NCBI GenBank assembly: GCA_910584685.1
Contig: CAJUAO010000001.1
Coordinates: 131,127-195,126, forward strand
Direction: 5' to 3'
DNA: 64,000 nucleotides
Source of the DNA: an uncultured Lachnospiraceae bacterium
GTDB taxonomy: Bacteria; Bacillota; Clostridia; Lachnospirales; Lachnospiraceae
Shown: positions 25,567-34,925 of the stretch, in pieces
How positions within the stretch are numbered: the first letter of the stretch is position 1
How the letters are laid out: each line of letters begins with the position of its first letter
The notes under the pieces: generated by a model
The model's input: only the letters and a program-made list of their open reading frames with translations
What the model was told of the DNA's origin: nothing
Databases searched by the model: none
Program-made: the position numbers and the translations under genes

Positions 25567-26958
25567 TTAATCAAGGGTTTTTAATATATCCTTTGTTACG
25601 GTAATTGACGGAGAAACGTTGCCTGGTACATCCTCGCATACTACTGCAATGGAATATGATTTTCCGTCTTTTTCAAAGAAGCCTATAAACCATGAATTTG
25701 ACTTGTTACCATTGTCTGTCTGGGCTGTTCCGGTTTTTCCGTATACCGTAAGGTTTTTAAAATCATTTAGTCTTATGGCGGTTCCCTTCTCCACAACGCT
25801 TCTTAAGTATGGCTTTAAATTTTCTGCCTGTACCTTTGAGAAAATTGTCTTATATTCCTTTGGCTCAAAGCTTTCTACTGTTTTTCCATATGCGTTTTCT
25901 ATTCTTTCCACAAACATTGGCTCCATTATTACTCCGTCATTTGCTATGGCGCTGCATATAAGAGCCATGTGAACAGGGGTGCAGAGAGTTTCCCCTTGTC
26001 CGAAATAAGTCTGGGCCTTTAGGAAATCGTCTGCATCGTCTGCCAGCGAAAAGCTGCTTTTATTATACGGCAGCTTTATTGGGAGATGACTGTTGAAAAG
26101 CATTCTGTCGCACAGCTTTTTTAAGCTTCCGTTTTTAAGGGAGCTTCCTATATTAATAAAGGAACCGTTGCATGAATTTGAAAAGGAGCCGGTTAAATCA
26201 ACCGTTCCATGGCTGTGTCCGTTTGCGCAGCTTATATTCTTACCTGAAATCTGAACGGCTCCGGTACAGTTAAAAATGTAATCTGACGACTGCCCGCCCT
26301 CCTCAAGATATTCCTCCAGCGTAAAAAGCTTAAATATTGAGCCGGGCGTATATAAGCCCATGGTGGCTCTGTTTACAAGAGGTGAGGTTTTGTCCGCAGA
26401 TATGGTATCCCACTGTTCCCTTAGGGTGTTTGGATTGTAGGACGGATTTGACATCATGGTAATGACCTTTCCCGTGTCAGCCTCCATTATAACAACGGCT
26501 CCCTTATAATCTGACATAGCGTCAAAGGCTGCCTTTTGAAGCTCTGTGTCAAGAGTTGTTATAATGTTATTGCCCTCATATTTTTTACCTTTTAGGTCGG
26601 TAAAAAGCTTACTTACCCAGCTTGAATCAGACATTAAAAGCTGATAGTCATAAACGGCTTCAAGCCCCGACTGTCCATAGGCTGTAGTGCCAACCACATG
26701 GCAGAACAACTCATTATAAGGATAGTTTCTTCTCTCCCGTCCATCATCGTCAGTTACCGTCTCTGCCAACACCTTACCGTCTGAGCTGTATATTTTACCT
26801 CTTACGGTTGTCTCTCCAAGCTTACCTGTAAGCTTGTTATATGAATTGTTCATCTGCTCGTCGCTTTTCATCCCAAGGTAATAAGAAAAATAGACTGCCA
26901 TAATAAGAAAAAGACCAACAAAAATATATGTTGCACGCATAATGCTCTTATTTTCCAT
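25567..26958 (-). CDS. Class B penicillin-binding protein (peptidoglycan transpeptidase)
   Basis: The 463-residue protein has an N-terminal membrane helix (about residues 8-28), a short linker with RGKIYSSDGKVLA typical of class B PBPs, and a transpeptidase domain. The catalytic motifs are SIFK at 207-210, SCN at 262-264 and KTG at 408-410. It is smaller than FtsI or PBP2, because the N-terminal dimerisation domain is short, resembling actinobacterial PbpA. It overlaps the FtsW/RodA gene by 11 bp, forming the usual polymerase-transpeptidase pair. Whether it works in division, elongation or sporulation is not decided. Confidence 0.93.
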   Translation of the reverse strand: MENKSIMRATYIFVGLFLIMAVYFSYYLGMKSDEQMNNSYNKLTGKLGETTVRGKIYSSDGKVLAETVTDDDGRERRNYPYNELFCHVVGTTAYGQSGLEAVYDYQLLMSDSSWVSKLFTDLKGKKYEGNNIITTLDTELQKAAFDAMSDYKGAVVIMEADTGKVITMMSNPSYNPNTLREQWDTISADKTSPLVNRATMGLYTPGSIFKLFTLEEYLEEGGQSSDYIFNCTGAVQISGKNISCANGHSHGTVDLTGSFSNSCNGSFINIGSSLKNGSLKKLCDRMLFNSHLPIKLPYNKSSFSLADDADDFLKAQTYFGQGETLCTPVHMALICSAIANDGVIMEPMFVERIENAYGKTVESFEPKEYKTIFSKVQAENLKPYLRSVVEKGTAIRLNDFKNLTVYGKTGTAQTDNGNKSNSWFIGFFEKDGKSYSIAVVCEDVPGNVSPSITVTKDILKTLD

Positions 26959-28267
26959 TTGCCTTAGCCTCCCTTACCTCATTTATATATATCCCCTGTA
27001 CAATGGCAAATATAAGTATTGTAGCTGCAACGGAACTTCCTCCGTAGCTTATAAGGGGAAGCGTTACGCCTGTAGACGGTATAAGCTTTATGGCTCCTCC
27101 AATGGTTAAAAATACCTGAAAGCCTAAGCATACAGCCAGACCAAAAACCGTAGTCTTATAAAACTGGTCCGTACATTTAAATGCAATCCTTATAAATACA
27201 ATAAAAAGATTTAAGTATGTCATAATAAGAAATATGGCAAAAAAACCGCCAAATTCCTCAGCTATGGCAGAAAACATAAAATCCTGTTCAACTACAGGAA
27301 TATAGGCAGGCTCGCCTTTGTATAAGCCCATGCCAAACCAGCCTCCCATGCCTATTCCAAAAAGAGACTGTGTAATCTGATATCCTTTGCCGTCTATTAT
27401 ACTCCATGGGTCATACCATGCCGCTACTCTTACCTGTACATGACTGAAAAGATAGTATGCTGCCACCGACGCCAGAGCTGCTGAAGCAAAGCCTGCAAGC
27501 ATATATATTGTCTTTCCTGTAGCGGCATAAATAATAAAAACATATGCGACAAAATAAATAAGCGCGCTTCCAAGGTCTCTCGATAAAACAAGAACTATAA
27601 CGTGGGCTCCTCCAAGTACGGCTGATATGACTATAGTCCCAAAGTTTTTGTTTTTATGAAGAATTCCGCTGATAAAAAGTACAAATGAAATTTTAACAAA
27701 CTCTGACGGCTGAATTGATATAAACCCTAAATCCAGCGAAATAATGGCTCCGTATGTAGTTTCTCCTATAACATATACAAGTATAAGCAACGCCAGACCA
27801 AAAAGCCCGTATAGATAATAAAACTTGCGCAAGGTCTTTGTTTTCCCGAAAATCCACGGGAGCACAAGGGAAAACGTTGTTGCCACAACACAGAATATAA
27901 ACTGCTTTACGGCTCTTGTGTATGACAGCCGTATAAGCATCACAAAGCCTATGCTTATGAAAAAGCACATATTGTTTAGTAACATTCTGTTTACCTTTGG
28001 ATATATAAGCCTGTAAAGATTAATTGTCACAATAAAATATATTATCATTAATCCGCCTGTTATAATAACCTTATCCGCCATTGTATTTATATATATGGTA
28101 ATAAAGGAAATAACCATAAAAAGATACATAAGAAGATTTTGCGTAAAATAAAATCTTCTCTTCTGCTCCTTTGTGGTTTTCTTCAATGCCCTAAAGCTTA
28201 CTATTGTATATCCCCCTACAATTAAAATGCTCAAATATTTAATTACAGCCATAATTATATTTGCCAT
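26948..28267 (-). CDS. FtsW/RodA/SpoVE-family peptidoglycan polymerase
   Basis: SEDS proteins polymerise lipid II glycan chains together with a class B PBP. The 439-residue protein has about 11-12 membrane helices. Family motifs include DLGFISIQPSEFVKIS, the SRDLGSALIYF motif, a large extracellular loop ending in QSLFGIGMGGWFGMG, and IPSTGVTLPLISYGGSS. The start codon overlaps the U32 gene's stop (TAATG). The adjoining PBP gene fixes the likely partner. FtsW and RodA cannot be told apart safely here, so no symbol is given. Confidence 0.93.
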   Translation of the reverse strand: MANIIMAVIKYLSILIVGGYTIVSFRALKKTTKEQKRRFYFTQNLLMYLFMVISFITIYINTMADKVIITGGLMIIYFIVTINLYRLIYPKVNRMLLNNMCFFISIGFVMLIRLSYTRAVKQFIFCVVATTFSLVLPWIFGKTKTLRKFYYLYGLFGLALLILVYVIGETTYGAIISLDLGFISIQPSEFVKISFVLFISGILHKNKNFGTIVISAVLGGAHVIVLVLSRDLGSALIYFVAYVFIIYAATGKTIYMLAGFASAALASVAAYYLFSHVQVRVAAWYDPWSIIDGKGYQITQSLFGIGMGGWFGMGLYKGEPAYIPVVEQDFMFSAIAEEFGGFFAIFLIMTYLNLFIVFIRIAFKCTDQFYKTTVFGLAVCLGFQVFLTIGGAIKLIPSTGVTLPLISYGGSSVAATILIFAIVQGIYINEVREAKANGK

Positions 28268-30939
28268 TATATTACTCCTCGTTTAAAATGTCCCCTTGTA
28301 TAATCTGTTTTTGCGCTGCCGGCTTCTTCACCCTTCAAGGCCGCCTCAAGCCTGTCTAAAATATCCTTTGTCTCCTTTTCCTTTTCCATTGTGAACCGTA
28401 TTGATAAATGATTTATATTCATATTCAACAGGTCTTGCAAATCATTTCCAAGGTAAAGAGACACACTGTTATAAATACTGTTGTAGCAATATCTGCAATT
28501 TGTGGCTACATGCATATAATTATTCATTCTGTCCTTAAGACAGTATTTATACTCCGTCCTTTTGTCACATATATTCATAGTCTTTTTTATGCAGCCTGCG
28601 GTAAACATAACAGGAATATATCCGTATATCTCCATTCTGACAGGGCTTAATACTTCCCCGGCTTCATTTTTTGTTTTATCCTTTGTATTTATTTCCCTTA
28701 GCATAGAATATATTTCCTTTTGATTAAGCTCATACGGAATGGTTGGCGTTATAATATTCTGATACCTTTCTGAAAGCTCTTTCGCATATTCAAAGCTTTT
28801 TTCATTAAACATATAAACATTTGTATCAAGAATAAAGCGCTTTTTTATATTCCTTTCACAAATGAAAATATCATTTAAAAGCTCTGAAAAGAAAAAATAC
28901 TCCTCATAATTTCTTGCAATAAATCCGTCAATATCATTAATTGTTTCTACAAAAAAATCAATATTTTCTTTGAAGTCAGATATTGCCCTTTCCCTGCAAA
29001 TATAAGGAAGCGCAAGGTATATTTTCTTTTTTCTTTCTTTTAAAATATGAATTATATCCTGCATTTCTTTGTATGAAAACATACTTAGCTCCAAGCCAAC
29101 GATATCTATAAAATCTCTGCTTAATACCTGTGACAGCTGGGTCCTGTCTGATACAATACATTCTATAACAGCTTTTTTGGCAGCCCTATTGACAGTTTTG
29201 TCAGCGCTATTGGCAATTTTTTTATTATTGTTATTGACAGCTTCTTCTTTTGGCTTATGCATAATGGCGTCAGCCTGATTATTGTCCGGCTTTCTTTTGT
29301 ATCTGCTTAACACTTTATCCTTAAGCCTGTCAAGACACTGCCTTCTAAGCTCATTCAATGATGATACAGGCACAAATAAACCTTCATCAAGCTCAATATC
29401 TATTTTGTCAAAATAAAATTCGGTAGCTCCTGTCTTTTTTAGGCGTTTTTCTATATCTGCCACATTTGCCGGATTATCTAAGGCCTCCTGTGGTACCGGG
29501 CCATATACGCATACCTCTGTTTTGTCTTTTCTTTTGCATATACCGGCTGTATCATTGGATACATCTTCATAAGGAGGACTCCCTTTTTGCCATATGCTGT
29601 CAGGTATAGTCATATAAGCCGAAAGCTCCATATTTTTCCCTGCTTTTATGCGGCATGTGCCATATATGGGAATATTGTCATTTTTTTCTATTATATTCTT
29701 TTCTATGGCTGAAATAAGCTTATTATTTCTTGTTCTAAAAACACCGTCCTCATATAATTCATTAAAATTATTAAATCCTTTTATATAATTTTTTATGGTA
29801 ATTTCAGTGTTTGCCTTTATATTGCCATGCTTTATTTCAGCGCTGCCTTTGCCCTGCTTTTTTAAATTTATCTCAAGAATATCCTGCTCATCTATGTCCT
29901 TTAACGCCCTTATTCTAATGGTATCTGGCGTTACTGACAGTATTCTTCCTACCTTAAGCCCATAATGACCGGGCTTATATAGAGACATTATTTCCCTGCC
30001 GTTTTGTCTGTTATAAAATCCTTCAGTAAAGCCTCCCCTGTTATATATATCCTTAAGCTCATCTATTGCGGCTTTATCCGGTTTATATGTATCACCTGAC
30101 TTTAAAATGTCTATATAGCTTCTGTATGCTGAAACAACGCCTGCCACATACTCCGGCTTTTTCATTCTTCCTTCTATCTTAAGGGAATATACTCCTGCCT
30201 TTAATATATCAGGTAAAATATCAAGGGTACACATATCCTTGGGGCTTAACAGATATTTTTCCGTTTTGCCGCTTATCCTCCTTAAGGCTTTGCCGTTTAT
30301 TTCGTAAAGCTCATAGGGAAGTCTGCACGGCTGGGCGCATCTTCCTCTGTTTCCGCTTCTTCCTCCTATAAGACTGCTGAAAATACACTGACCTGAATAG
30401 CTGTAGCACAATGCTCCATGTATAAAGCTTTCTATCTCAAGACCTGTAGTTTCATATATATGCCTTATTTCATCATACGACAGTTCTCTTGCCGTAACTA
30501 TCCTTGTTACGCCAAGCTCCTTTAATTCTTTTGCAAAATGTACGCCTGTGACAGTCATCTGGGTACTGGCATGAATGGGAAGGCCGGGGAAGGTTTTCCG
30601 TATTTCCTTTAAAACTCCAATATCCTGAACTATTACCCCGTCAAGTCCCTCATTATATAATGGTTTTAAATATGCTATAAGCTGCGTATTAAGCTCATAT
30701 GACTTTAAAAGGGTATTAACGGTAAGATACAGCTTTTTTCCTCTTAAATGTGCATAATCTATGGCTCGTATAAGCTCCTCCTCATCAAAATTGTCAGCGT
30801 AAGCCCTTGCTCCAAACATACCTCCGCCTAAATACACAGCGTCAGCGCCACTGTTAAATGCGGCTTTCATACATTGATAGGAGCCGGCCGGCGCCAAAAG
30901 CTCACAGTCTGTATAATGTTTTTTTATCTGGTCTCTCAT
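28267..30939 (-). CDS. Peptidase U32-family protein (RlhA/YdcP-like, two-domain)
   Basis: The 890-residue protein has an N-terminal TIM-barrel-like U32 domain (LLAPAGSYQCMKAAFNSGADAVYLGG) and the diagnostic motif SFIHGALCYSYSGQC..RSGNRGRCAQPCR near residues 170-210, whose cysteines probably hold an iron-sulfur cluster. A long C-terminal part includes a DUF3656-like segment and a second partial U32-like barrel ending in CRYCYNSIYN. Characterised relatives hydroxylate 23S rRNA (RlhA) or tRNA (TrhP), so an RNA-modification role is likelier than proteolysis. It sits between zapA and the FtsW-type gene, overlapping the latter by one base. Confidence 0.88.
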   Translation of the reverse strand: MRDQIKKHYTDCELLAPAGSYQCMKAAFNSGADAVYLGGGMFGARAYADNFDEEELIRAIDYAHLRGKKLYLTVNTLLKSYELNTQLIAYLKPLYNEGLDGVIVQDIGVLKEIRKTFPGLPIHASTQMTVTGVHFAKELKELGVTRIVTARELSYDEIRHIYETTGLEIESFIHGALCYSYSGQCIFSSLIGGRSGNRGRCAQPCRLPYELYEINGKALRRISGKTEKYLLSPKDMCTLDILPDILKAGVYSLKIEGRMKKPEYVAGVVSAYRSYIDILKSGDTYKPDKAAIDELKDIYNRGGFTEGFYNRQNGREIMSLYKPGHYGLKVGRILSVTPDTIRIRALKDIDEQDILEINLKKQGKGSAEIKHGNIKANTEITIKNYIKGFNNFNELYEDGVFRTRNNKLISAIEKNIIEKNDNIPIYGTCRIKAGKNMELSAYMTIPDSIWQKGSPPYEDVSNDTAGICKRKDKTEVCVYGPVPQEALDNPANVADIEKRLKKTGATEFYFDKIDIELDEGLFVPVSSLNELRRQCLDRLKDKVLSRYKRKPDNNQADAIMHKPKEEAVNNNNKKIANSADKTVNRAAKKAVIECIVSDRTQLSQVLSRDFIDIVGLELSMFSYKEMQDIIHILKERKKKIYLALPYICRERAISDFKENIDFFVETINDIDGFIARNYEEYFFFSELLNDIFICERNIKKRFILDTNVYMFNEKSFEYAKELSERYQNIITPTIPYELNQKEIYSMLREINTKDKTKNEAGEVLSPVRMEIYGYIPVMFTAGCIKKTMNICDKRTEYKYCLKDRMNNYMHVATNCRYCYNSIYNSVSLYLGNDLQDLLNMNINHLSIRFTMEKEKETKDILDRLEAALKGEEAGSAKTDYTRGHFKRGVI

Positions 30940-30942
30940 AAT

Positions 30943-31410
30943 TTATTCATTCACAATGCCAGCAGAAGAACTGTTATTTGAGGAGGCTTTTTTTCTTGAG
31001 GAGCTCTTACTCTTTTCTGCAAGCTCCGTCTCAAGTCTTATAATAGTTTTTTCAAGCTCATTTATCTTTTCCTTTAAAGAATCTGCTTCTTTTTCCAGAG
31101 TTTCATTTTTTATTACAGCGGCTATAAGCTCATGCTTTGTGTCATAAAGCTGCTTATCCTTAGACTCTAAATCATTGTCAATGGAATCCGCCTGTTTTTT
31201 TGCCTTAAAGTAATCGTCAGCTATGTTTAATTCAAGTAATGTCCGCTGAACATCAACGCTTTGTCTTTTGTATCCCTCATCCTGCTTGAAAACGGTTATT
31301 TTATTATTTATATAAGATGCAACCTTCTGCAAATACTCCTCGCTTTCATAGCCGCTGAGGGTATATATTTTTCCGTTTATAATAACCTCTGTATCGTTCT
31401 TTGCTGCCAT
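30943..31410 (-). CDS. zapA: Cell division protein ZapA
   Basis: ZapA binds and bundles FtsZ at the division site. The 155-residue protein has the short ZapA N-terminal domain (TEVIINGKIYTLSGYESEEYLQKVASYIN), followed by a long coiled coil and a serine-rich tail. I start at the ATG inside MDKDMAAK because the first ATG (31422) lies directly against its AAAGG. It is three bases upstream of the U32 gene and heads a division and wall cluster (U32, FtsW-type, PBP). An R1 repeat precedes it. Confidence 0.9.
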   Translation of the reverse strand: MAAKNDTEVIINGKIYTLSGYESEEYLQKVASYINNKITVFKQDEGYKRQSVDVQRTLLELNIADDYFKAKKQADSIDNDLESKDKQLYDTKHELIAAVIKNETLEKEADSLKEKINELEKTIIRLETELAEKSKSSSRKKASSNNSSSAGIVNE

Positions 31411-31430
31411 ATCCTTATCCATCCTTTTTT

Positions 31431-31562
31431 TGTATAATTAGGAAATCCTTCATGCAATCAACAAGTTTGGCTAAGTCTTATTTTTAGACTTTCTGAACTT
31501 GCAAGTGTCGGCTTCACAAAGAACTTAAGCTCTTTGTGCTTAAGCTCTTGACACTTTTTATA
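31431..31562 (-). repeat. R1 intergenic repeat copy b
   Basis: On the minus strand it runs from TATAAAAAGTGTC through an AAGTGTC/GACACTT outer stem that encloses an AGCTTAAG-rich hairpin, TGCAAGTTC, an AAGTCT-AGACTT hairpin flanked by CAAGTT and AACTTG, and ends TTTCCTAATTATAC about ten bases before the zapA ribosome site. It begins 70 bp after the ruvB stop. Confidence 0.7.
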
Positions 31563-31634
31563 ATACTACGTGCATTAACAGTTATGTACTTTAAAACTAT
31601 TACATAATAACACAAATGTCTTATTTTCACAACA

Positions 31635-32627
31635 TTAATTTACCCTTACTCCCATATGGGAATATGCCAGCTCAGTAACCACCCTGCCTCTTGGAGTTCT
31701 GTTTATAAAGCCGTTTTTTATAAGATAGGGCTCGTATACATCCTCTATGGTTCCTGAATCCTCACCTATGGCAGCCGCAAGCGTGTCAAGCCCCACCGGT
31801 CCTCCGCCAAATTTATTAATAATGGTTTCTAATATGCTTCTGTCTCCATTGTCAAGACCATACTTATCCACATCAAGAGTATCGAGAGAATAATCAGCAA
31901 CCTCTTTTGTAATTTTACCGTCGTATATGACCTGCGCAAAATCCCTTACTCTCTTTAAAAGCCTGTTTGCAAGCCTTGGAGTTCCTCTTGAGCGTCTGGC
32001 AATTTCTACTGCGCCATCCCTGTCAATATCTACTCCTAAAACCCCTGCCGAACGTATAATAATGCTCTTAAGCTCCTCAACGCTGTAAAACTCCAGCTTA
32101 TTTATAACTCCAAAGCGGTCTCTTAAGGGAGCTGTTAGAAGTCCTGCCCTTGTAGTGGCTCCTACAAGCGTAAACCTTGGCAGCTCAAGCCTTATGGAGC
32201 GTGCCGAGGCTCCCTTGCCCAGCATAATATCTATGGCGTAATCCTCCATAGCAGGGTATAATACCTCCTCTACCTGTCTGTTGAGCCTGTGTATCTCATC
32301 TATGAAAAGAACATCATTTTCCTTAAGATTATTAAGTATTGCTGCCATTTCCCCCGGCCTTTCTATGGCCGGACCACTTGTAATTTTTATGTTTACACCC
32401 ATCTCATTTGCAATAATACATGCCAATGTGGTTTTTCCAAGTCCCGGAGGCCCGTAAAAAAGTATATGGTCCAATGGCTCATTTCTGCTTTTTGCAGCCT
32501 CTATGTATATTTTTAGATTATTTTTTGCCTTCTCCTGACCTATATACTCACTAAAACCGTCAGGTCTAAGAGAGTTTTCCATAAGTACATCATTTGATGA
32601 AAGCTCTGTATTTATAAGTCTGTCCAT
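31635..32627 (-). CDS. ruvB: Holliday junction branch migration helicase RuvB
   Basis: RuvB is the AAA+ motor that drives branch migration with RuvA. The 330-residue protein has Walker A GPPGLGKTT at 59-67, Walker B with DEIH at 110-113, the sensor/arginine-finger region LVGATTRAG and the C-terminal winged helix domain ending in GRVVTELAYSHMG. Length and motif order are standard. AGAGG precedes the ATG. It lies 16 bp downstream of ruvA. Its natural partner resolvase in Firmicutes, recU, is at 4.4 kb. Confidence 0.97.
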   Translation of the reverse strand: MDRLINTELSSNDVLMENSLRPDGFSEYIGQEKAKNNLKIYIEAAKSRNEPLDHILFYGPPGLGKTTLACIIANEMGVNIKITSGPAIERPGEMAAILNNLKENDVLFIDEIHRLNRQVEEVLYPAMEDYAIDIMLGKGASARSIRLELPRFTLVGATTRAGLLTAPLRDRFGVINKLEFYSVEELKSIIIRSAGVLGVDIDRDGAVEIARRSRGTPRLANRLLKRVRDFAQVIYDGKITKEVADYSLDTLDVDKYGLDNGDRSILETIINKFGGGPVGLDTLAAAIGEDSGTIEDVYEPYLIKNGFINRTPRGRVVTELAYSHMGVRVN

Positions 32628-32643
32628 TATAATGTTCCTCTTT

Positions 32644-33249
32644 TTATATCATCTTTTTTAATGCCTCTTTTATAAGCAGCTCCACTGTTTCTATATTTTC
32701 AGGCGTACATTGTCTTATTGCCCTTAGCGCCTCTGTTTGTCCATAGCCTAATGAAGTAAGCGCCATGACAGCCTCGTTTACTATGGCGCTGTTCGATGAA
32801 GCGTCAGAGCCTGTATCTTCTATGCTTACAGTTCCCATAAAATCTGCAGCCTTAAGCTTATCCTTTAACTCTATAATAACCTTCTGGGCCGTCTTTGCTC
32901 CTATTCCCGGAGCTGATGATATAGTCTTACTGTCTCCTGACATAATGGCAAATCTAAGGTCAGATGACGGCAATGCTCCAAGCAGCCCCATGGCGCCCTT
33001 TGGCCCGATGCCGCTTACCGTAATTAACAGCTTAAAAAGCTCCAAATCCTCCTTTGTCAGAAAACCAAACAATGTAAAGGCATCCTCCTTTACATTTAAA
33101 TATGTATAAAGCTTTACTTCTTTTCCTGTACAGCCTATAGCCGACATAACGCCTGATGGTACATACACGTTATAGCCTATGTTATTAGCTTCTATCACCA
33201 CCCTGTCGGCAGTCATGTCCTCTATTTTGCCTTTTATATATGCGTACAT
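32644..33249 (-). CDS. ruvA: Holliday junction DNA helicase subunit RuvA
   Basis: RuvA binds four-way junctions and loads RuvB. The 201-residue protein has the N-terminal OB fold (MYAYIKGKIEDMTADRVVIEANNIGYNVYVP), two helix-hairpin-helix motifs (LITVSGIGPKGAMGLL and ISSAPGIGAKTAQKVIIEL) and the C-terminal three-helix RuvB-binding domain (ALTSLGYGQTEALRAI). AGAGG lies seven bases before the ATG. It is the first gene of the ruvAB pair. Confidence 0.97.
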   Translation of the reverse strand: MYAYIKGKIEDMTADRVVIEANNIGYNVYVPSGVMSAIGCTGKEVKLYTYLNVKEDAFTLFGFLTKEDLELFKLLITVSGIGPKGAMGLLGALPSSDLRFAIMSGDSKTISSAPGIGAKTAQKVIIELKDKLKAADFMGTVSIEDTGSDASSNSAIVNEAVMALTSLGYGQTEALRAIRQCTPENIETVELLIKEALKKMI

Positions 33250-33310
33250 AATTTACCTCTTAATTTTTTATTTTCTATCAGAAAAATCCTCCTGTGTTAG
33301 CTTTTTATGT

Positions 33311-33339
33311 ATTTTATCACATATTGTTGTCGAACGCAA
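33311..33339 (-). promoter_or_regulatory. Promoter of ruvAB
   Basis: TTGCGT (33334-33339), 17 bases and TAAAAT (33311-33316) on the minus strand, about 60 bases upstream of ruvA. The divergent permease promoter lies 36 bp further on the plus strand. Confidence 0.6.
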
Positions 33340-33374
33340 GTTCTTATTATTATTTATTAATTTATAAATTATCA

Positions 33375-33403
33375 TTTACAATATTTTAAAAAAATGGTAT
33401 ATT
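33375..33403 (+). promoter_or_regulatory. Promoter of the NCS2 permease gene
   Basis: TTTACA (33375-33380), 17 bases and TATATT (33398-33403). The leader to the coding start is about 45 bases, too short for a purine riboswitch, and none of the riboswitch's conserved bases are seen. Confidence 0.6.
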
Positions 33404-33457
33404 TCCTATGTAAAATATCTTTATTATAAGAATTTATATTACAAGGAGGAAATGAAA

Positions 33458-34810
33458 ATGTTTGAAAAGCTCTTTAAACTAAAGGAAAATAGCACAAGCA
33501 TTAAAACGGAGGTTTTAGCCGGTGTTACTACCTTTATGACAATGGCGTACATTTTAGCGGTAAATCCTAATATTTTATCACAATCCGGCATGGATAAAAC
33601 CGCTGTTCTTGTGGCTACTGCCATTGCCTCATTTATTGGCTCTATGTGTATGGCATTTATGGCAAATTATCCCTTTGCACTCGCACCAGGAATGGGACTT
33701 AATGCATATTTTACCTATACCGTATGCATGCAGTACGGAGTACCATGGAAGACTGCCCTATTTGCGGTATTTATTGAAGGCGTAATATTTATTATACTTT
33801 CGCTTACAAATGTAAGAGAGGCAATTTTTAACGCAATTCCCGCTACCCTTAAGCTTGCGGTAAGCGGCGGTATAGGCTTGTTTATCGCATTTATTGGTTT
33901 TCAGGATGCAGGGCTTATCGTAGCAAACGACAGCACCCTTGTTACATATGTGGATTTCAGCAAGGATTTCTTTAATTCCGGCATGGCTGCAATATTTGCA
34001 ATAGCCGGCGTTCTTATTACCGGTATTCTTATAGTAAAAAAGATACGTGGCGGCATACTTTTCGGTATTCTTATAACATGGATTTTAGCAATGATTTTTG
34101 AGGCTGTAGGAATATTTGAGCCGGCTGTCTCTACTATTCCAACCAAATTTTTCAGCTTTGATATTACATCTATAGGTAAAACCTTTGGACAATGCTTTAT
34201 TGTGGACTTTGACGCCACATCAATATTCAACTTTATTGTAATTATATTTTCATTTTTGTTTGTTGATTTGTTTGACACTCTTGGCACACTTATTGGTGTT
34301 TCAACAAAAGCGGACATGCTTGATGAAAACGGCAGACTTCCACGCATAAAGGGAGCCCTGCTTGCAGATTCTATTGCAACCTGTGCCGGTGCAGTAGTAG
34401 GTACTTCTACCACTACCACATACGTTGAAAGCGCATCCGGAGTTACAGAAGGAGGAAGAACAGGTCTTACCTCGGCTACGACAGGCATGCTTTTCCTGCT
34501 TGCAATTTTCCTTTCTCCATTGTTTGGCTCAATTCCTACGTTTGCCATTGCCCCTGCTCTTATTGTCGTAGGCTTTTATATGATTGCCAACGTTGTAAAA
34601 ATTAATTTTGAGGATGCCGGCGAAGGAATACCTGCATTTCTTACAATAGCAGCAATGCCGCTTGCATATAGTATTTCGGAGGGCATTGCCATTGGCGTTA
34701 TTTCTTACACACTCATAAATCTGTTTACAGGCAAGGCTAAGGAAAAAAAGCTTGGCGTACTTATGTATATTCTGACGGTATTGTTTATTGCAAAGTATAT
34801 ATTCCTGTAG
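33458..34810 (+). CDS. NCS2-family purine permease (AzgA/PbuG-like)
   Basis: The 450-residue protein is a multi-spanning membrane transporter with about 12-14 helices. Family motifs are TEVLAGVTTFMTMAYIL and NPNILSQSGMD at the start, FALAPGMGLNAYFTYTVC, and the pair DTLGTLIGVSTKADM and GTSTTTTYVESASGVTEGGRTGLT. This set marks the AzgA/PbuG branch, which takes up hypoxanthine, guanine or adenine by proton symport. I start at the second ATG, eight bases after AAGGAGG; the first ATG (33452) is only two bases from it. It is a single-gene plus-strand unit with its own promoter and terminator. Confidence 0.93.
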   Translation: MFEKLFKLKENSTSIKTEVLAGVTTFMTMAYILAVNPNILSQSGMDKTAVLVATAIASFIGSMCMAFMANYPFALAPGMGLNAYFTYTVCMQYGVPWKTALFAVFIEGVIFIILSLTNVREAIFNAIPATLKLAVSGGIGLFIAFIGFQDAGLIVANDSTLVTYVDFSKDFFNSGMAAIFAIAGVLITGILIVKKIRGGILFGILITWILAMIFEAVGIFEPAVSTIPTKFFSFDITSIGKTFGQCFIVDFDATSIFNFIVIIFSFLFVDLFDTLGTLIGVSTKADMLDENGRLPRIKGALLADSIATCAGAVVGTSTTTTYVESASGVTEGGRTGLTSATTGMLFLLAIFLSPLFGSIPTFAIAPALIVVGFYMIANVVKINFEDAGEGIPAFLTIAAMPLAYSISEGIAIGVISYTLINLFTGKAKEKKLGVLMYILTVLFIAKYIFL

Positions 34811-34821
34811 TTTCTATAAAT

Positions 34822-34848
34822 AAAAAAGCCGGTTTAACCGGCTTTTTT
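34822..34848. terminator. Bidirectional terminator after the NCS2 permease gene
   Basis: AAAAAAGCCGGTT pairs with AACCGGCTTTTTT, giving a GC-rich stem flanked by A and T runs, so it can end transcription from both sides. Confidence 0.93.
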
Positions 34849-34925
34849 ATATAGACTTCATCTAAGTTTCAGCTTAAGTACAAGGAACTTAAATTCTTTG
34901 TGCTTAAGCTCTTAAGACTTTTTTA
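34849..34925 (-). repeat. R1-like intergenic repeat copy f (shortened)
   Basis: On the minus strand it begins with the stop codon of the coiled-coil gene (TAAAAAAGTCTTAAGAGC) and forms a long hairpin in which CTTAAGCACAAAGAA pairs with TTCCTTGTACTTAAG. The CTTAAGCACAAAG block is also in copy b. It merges with the permease terminator through a TATATAAAA end. Confidence 0.5.

Noticed and set aside
33404..33457. Purine riboswitch before the NCS2 permease gene
   Set aside because: The leader is only about 50 bases and has none of the conserved three-way-junction sequences.
33901..34548. 215-codon minus-strand frame inside the permease gene
   Set aside because: It is antisense to a clear NCS2 transporter, has low-complexity hydrophobic content and no family motifs.
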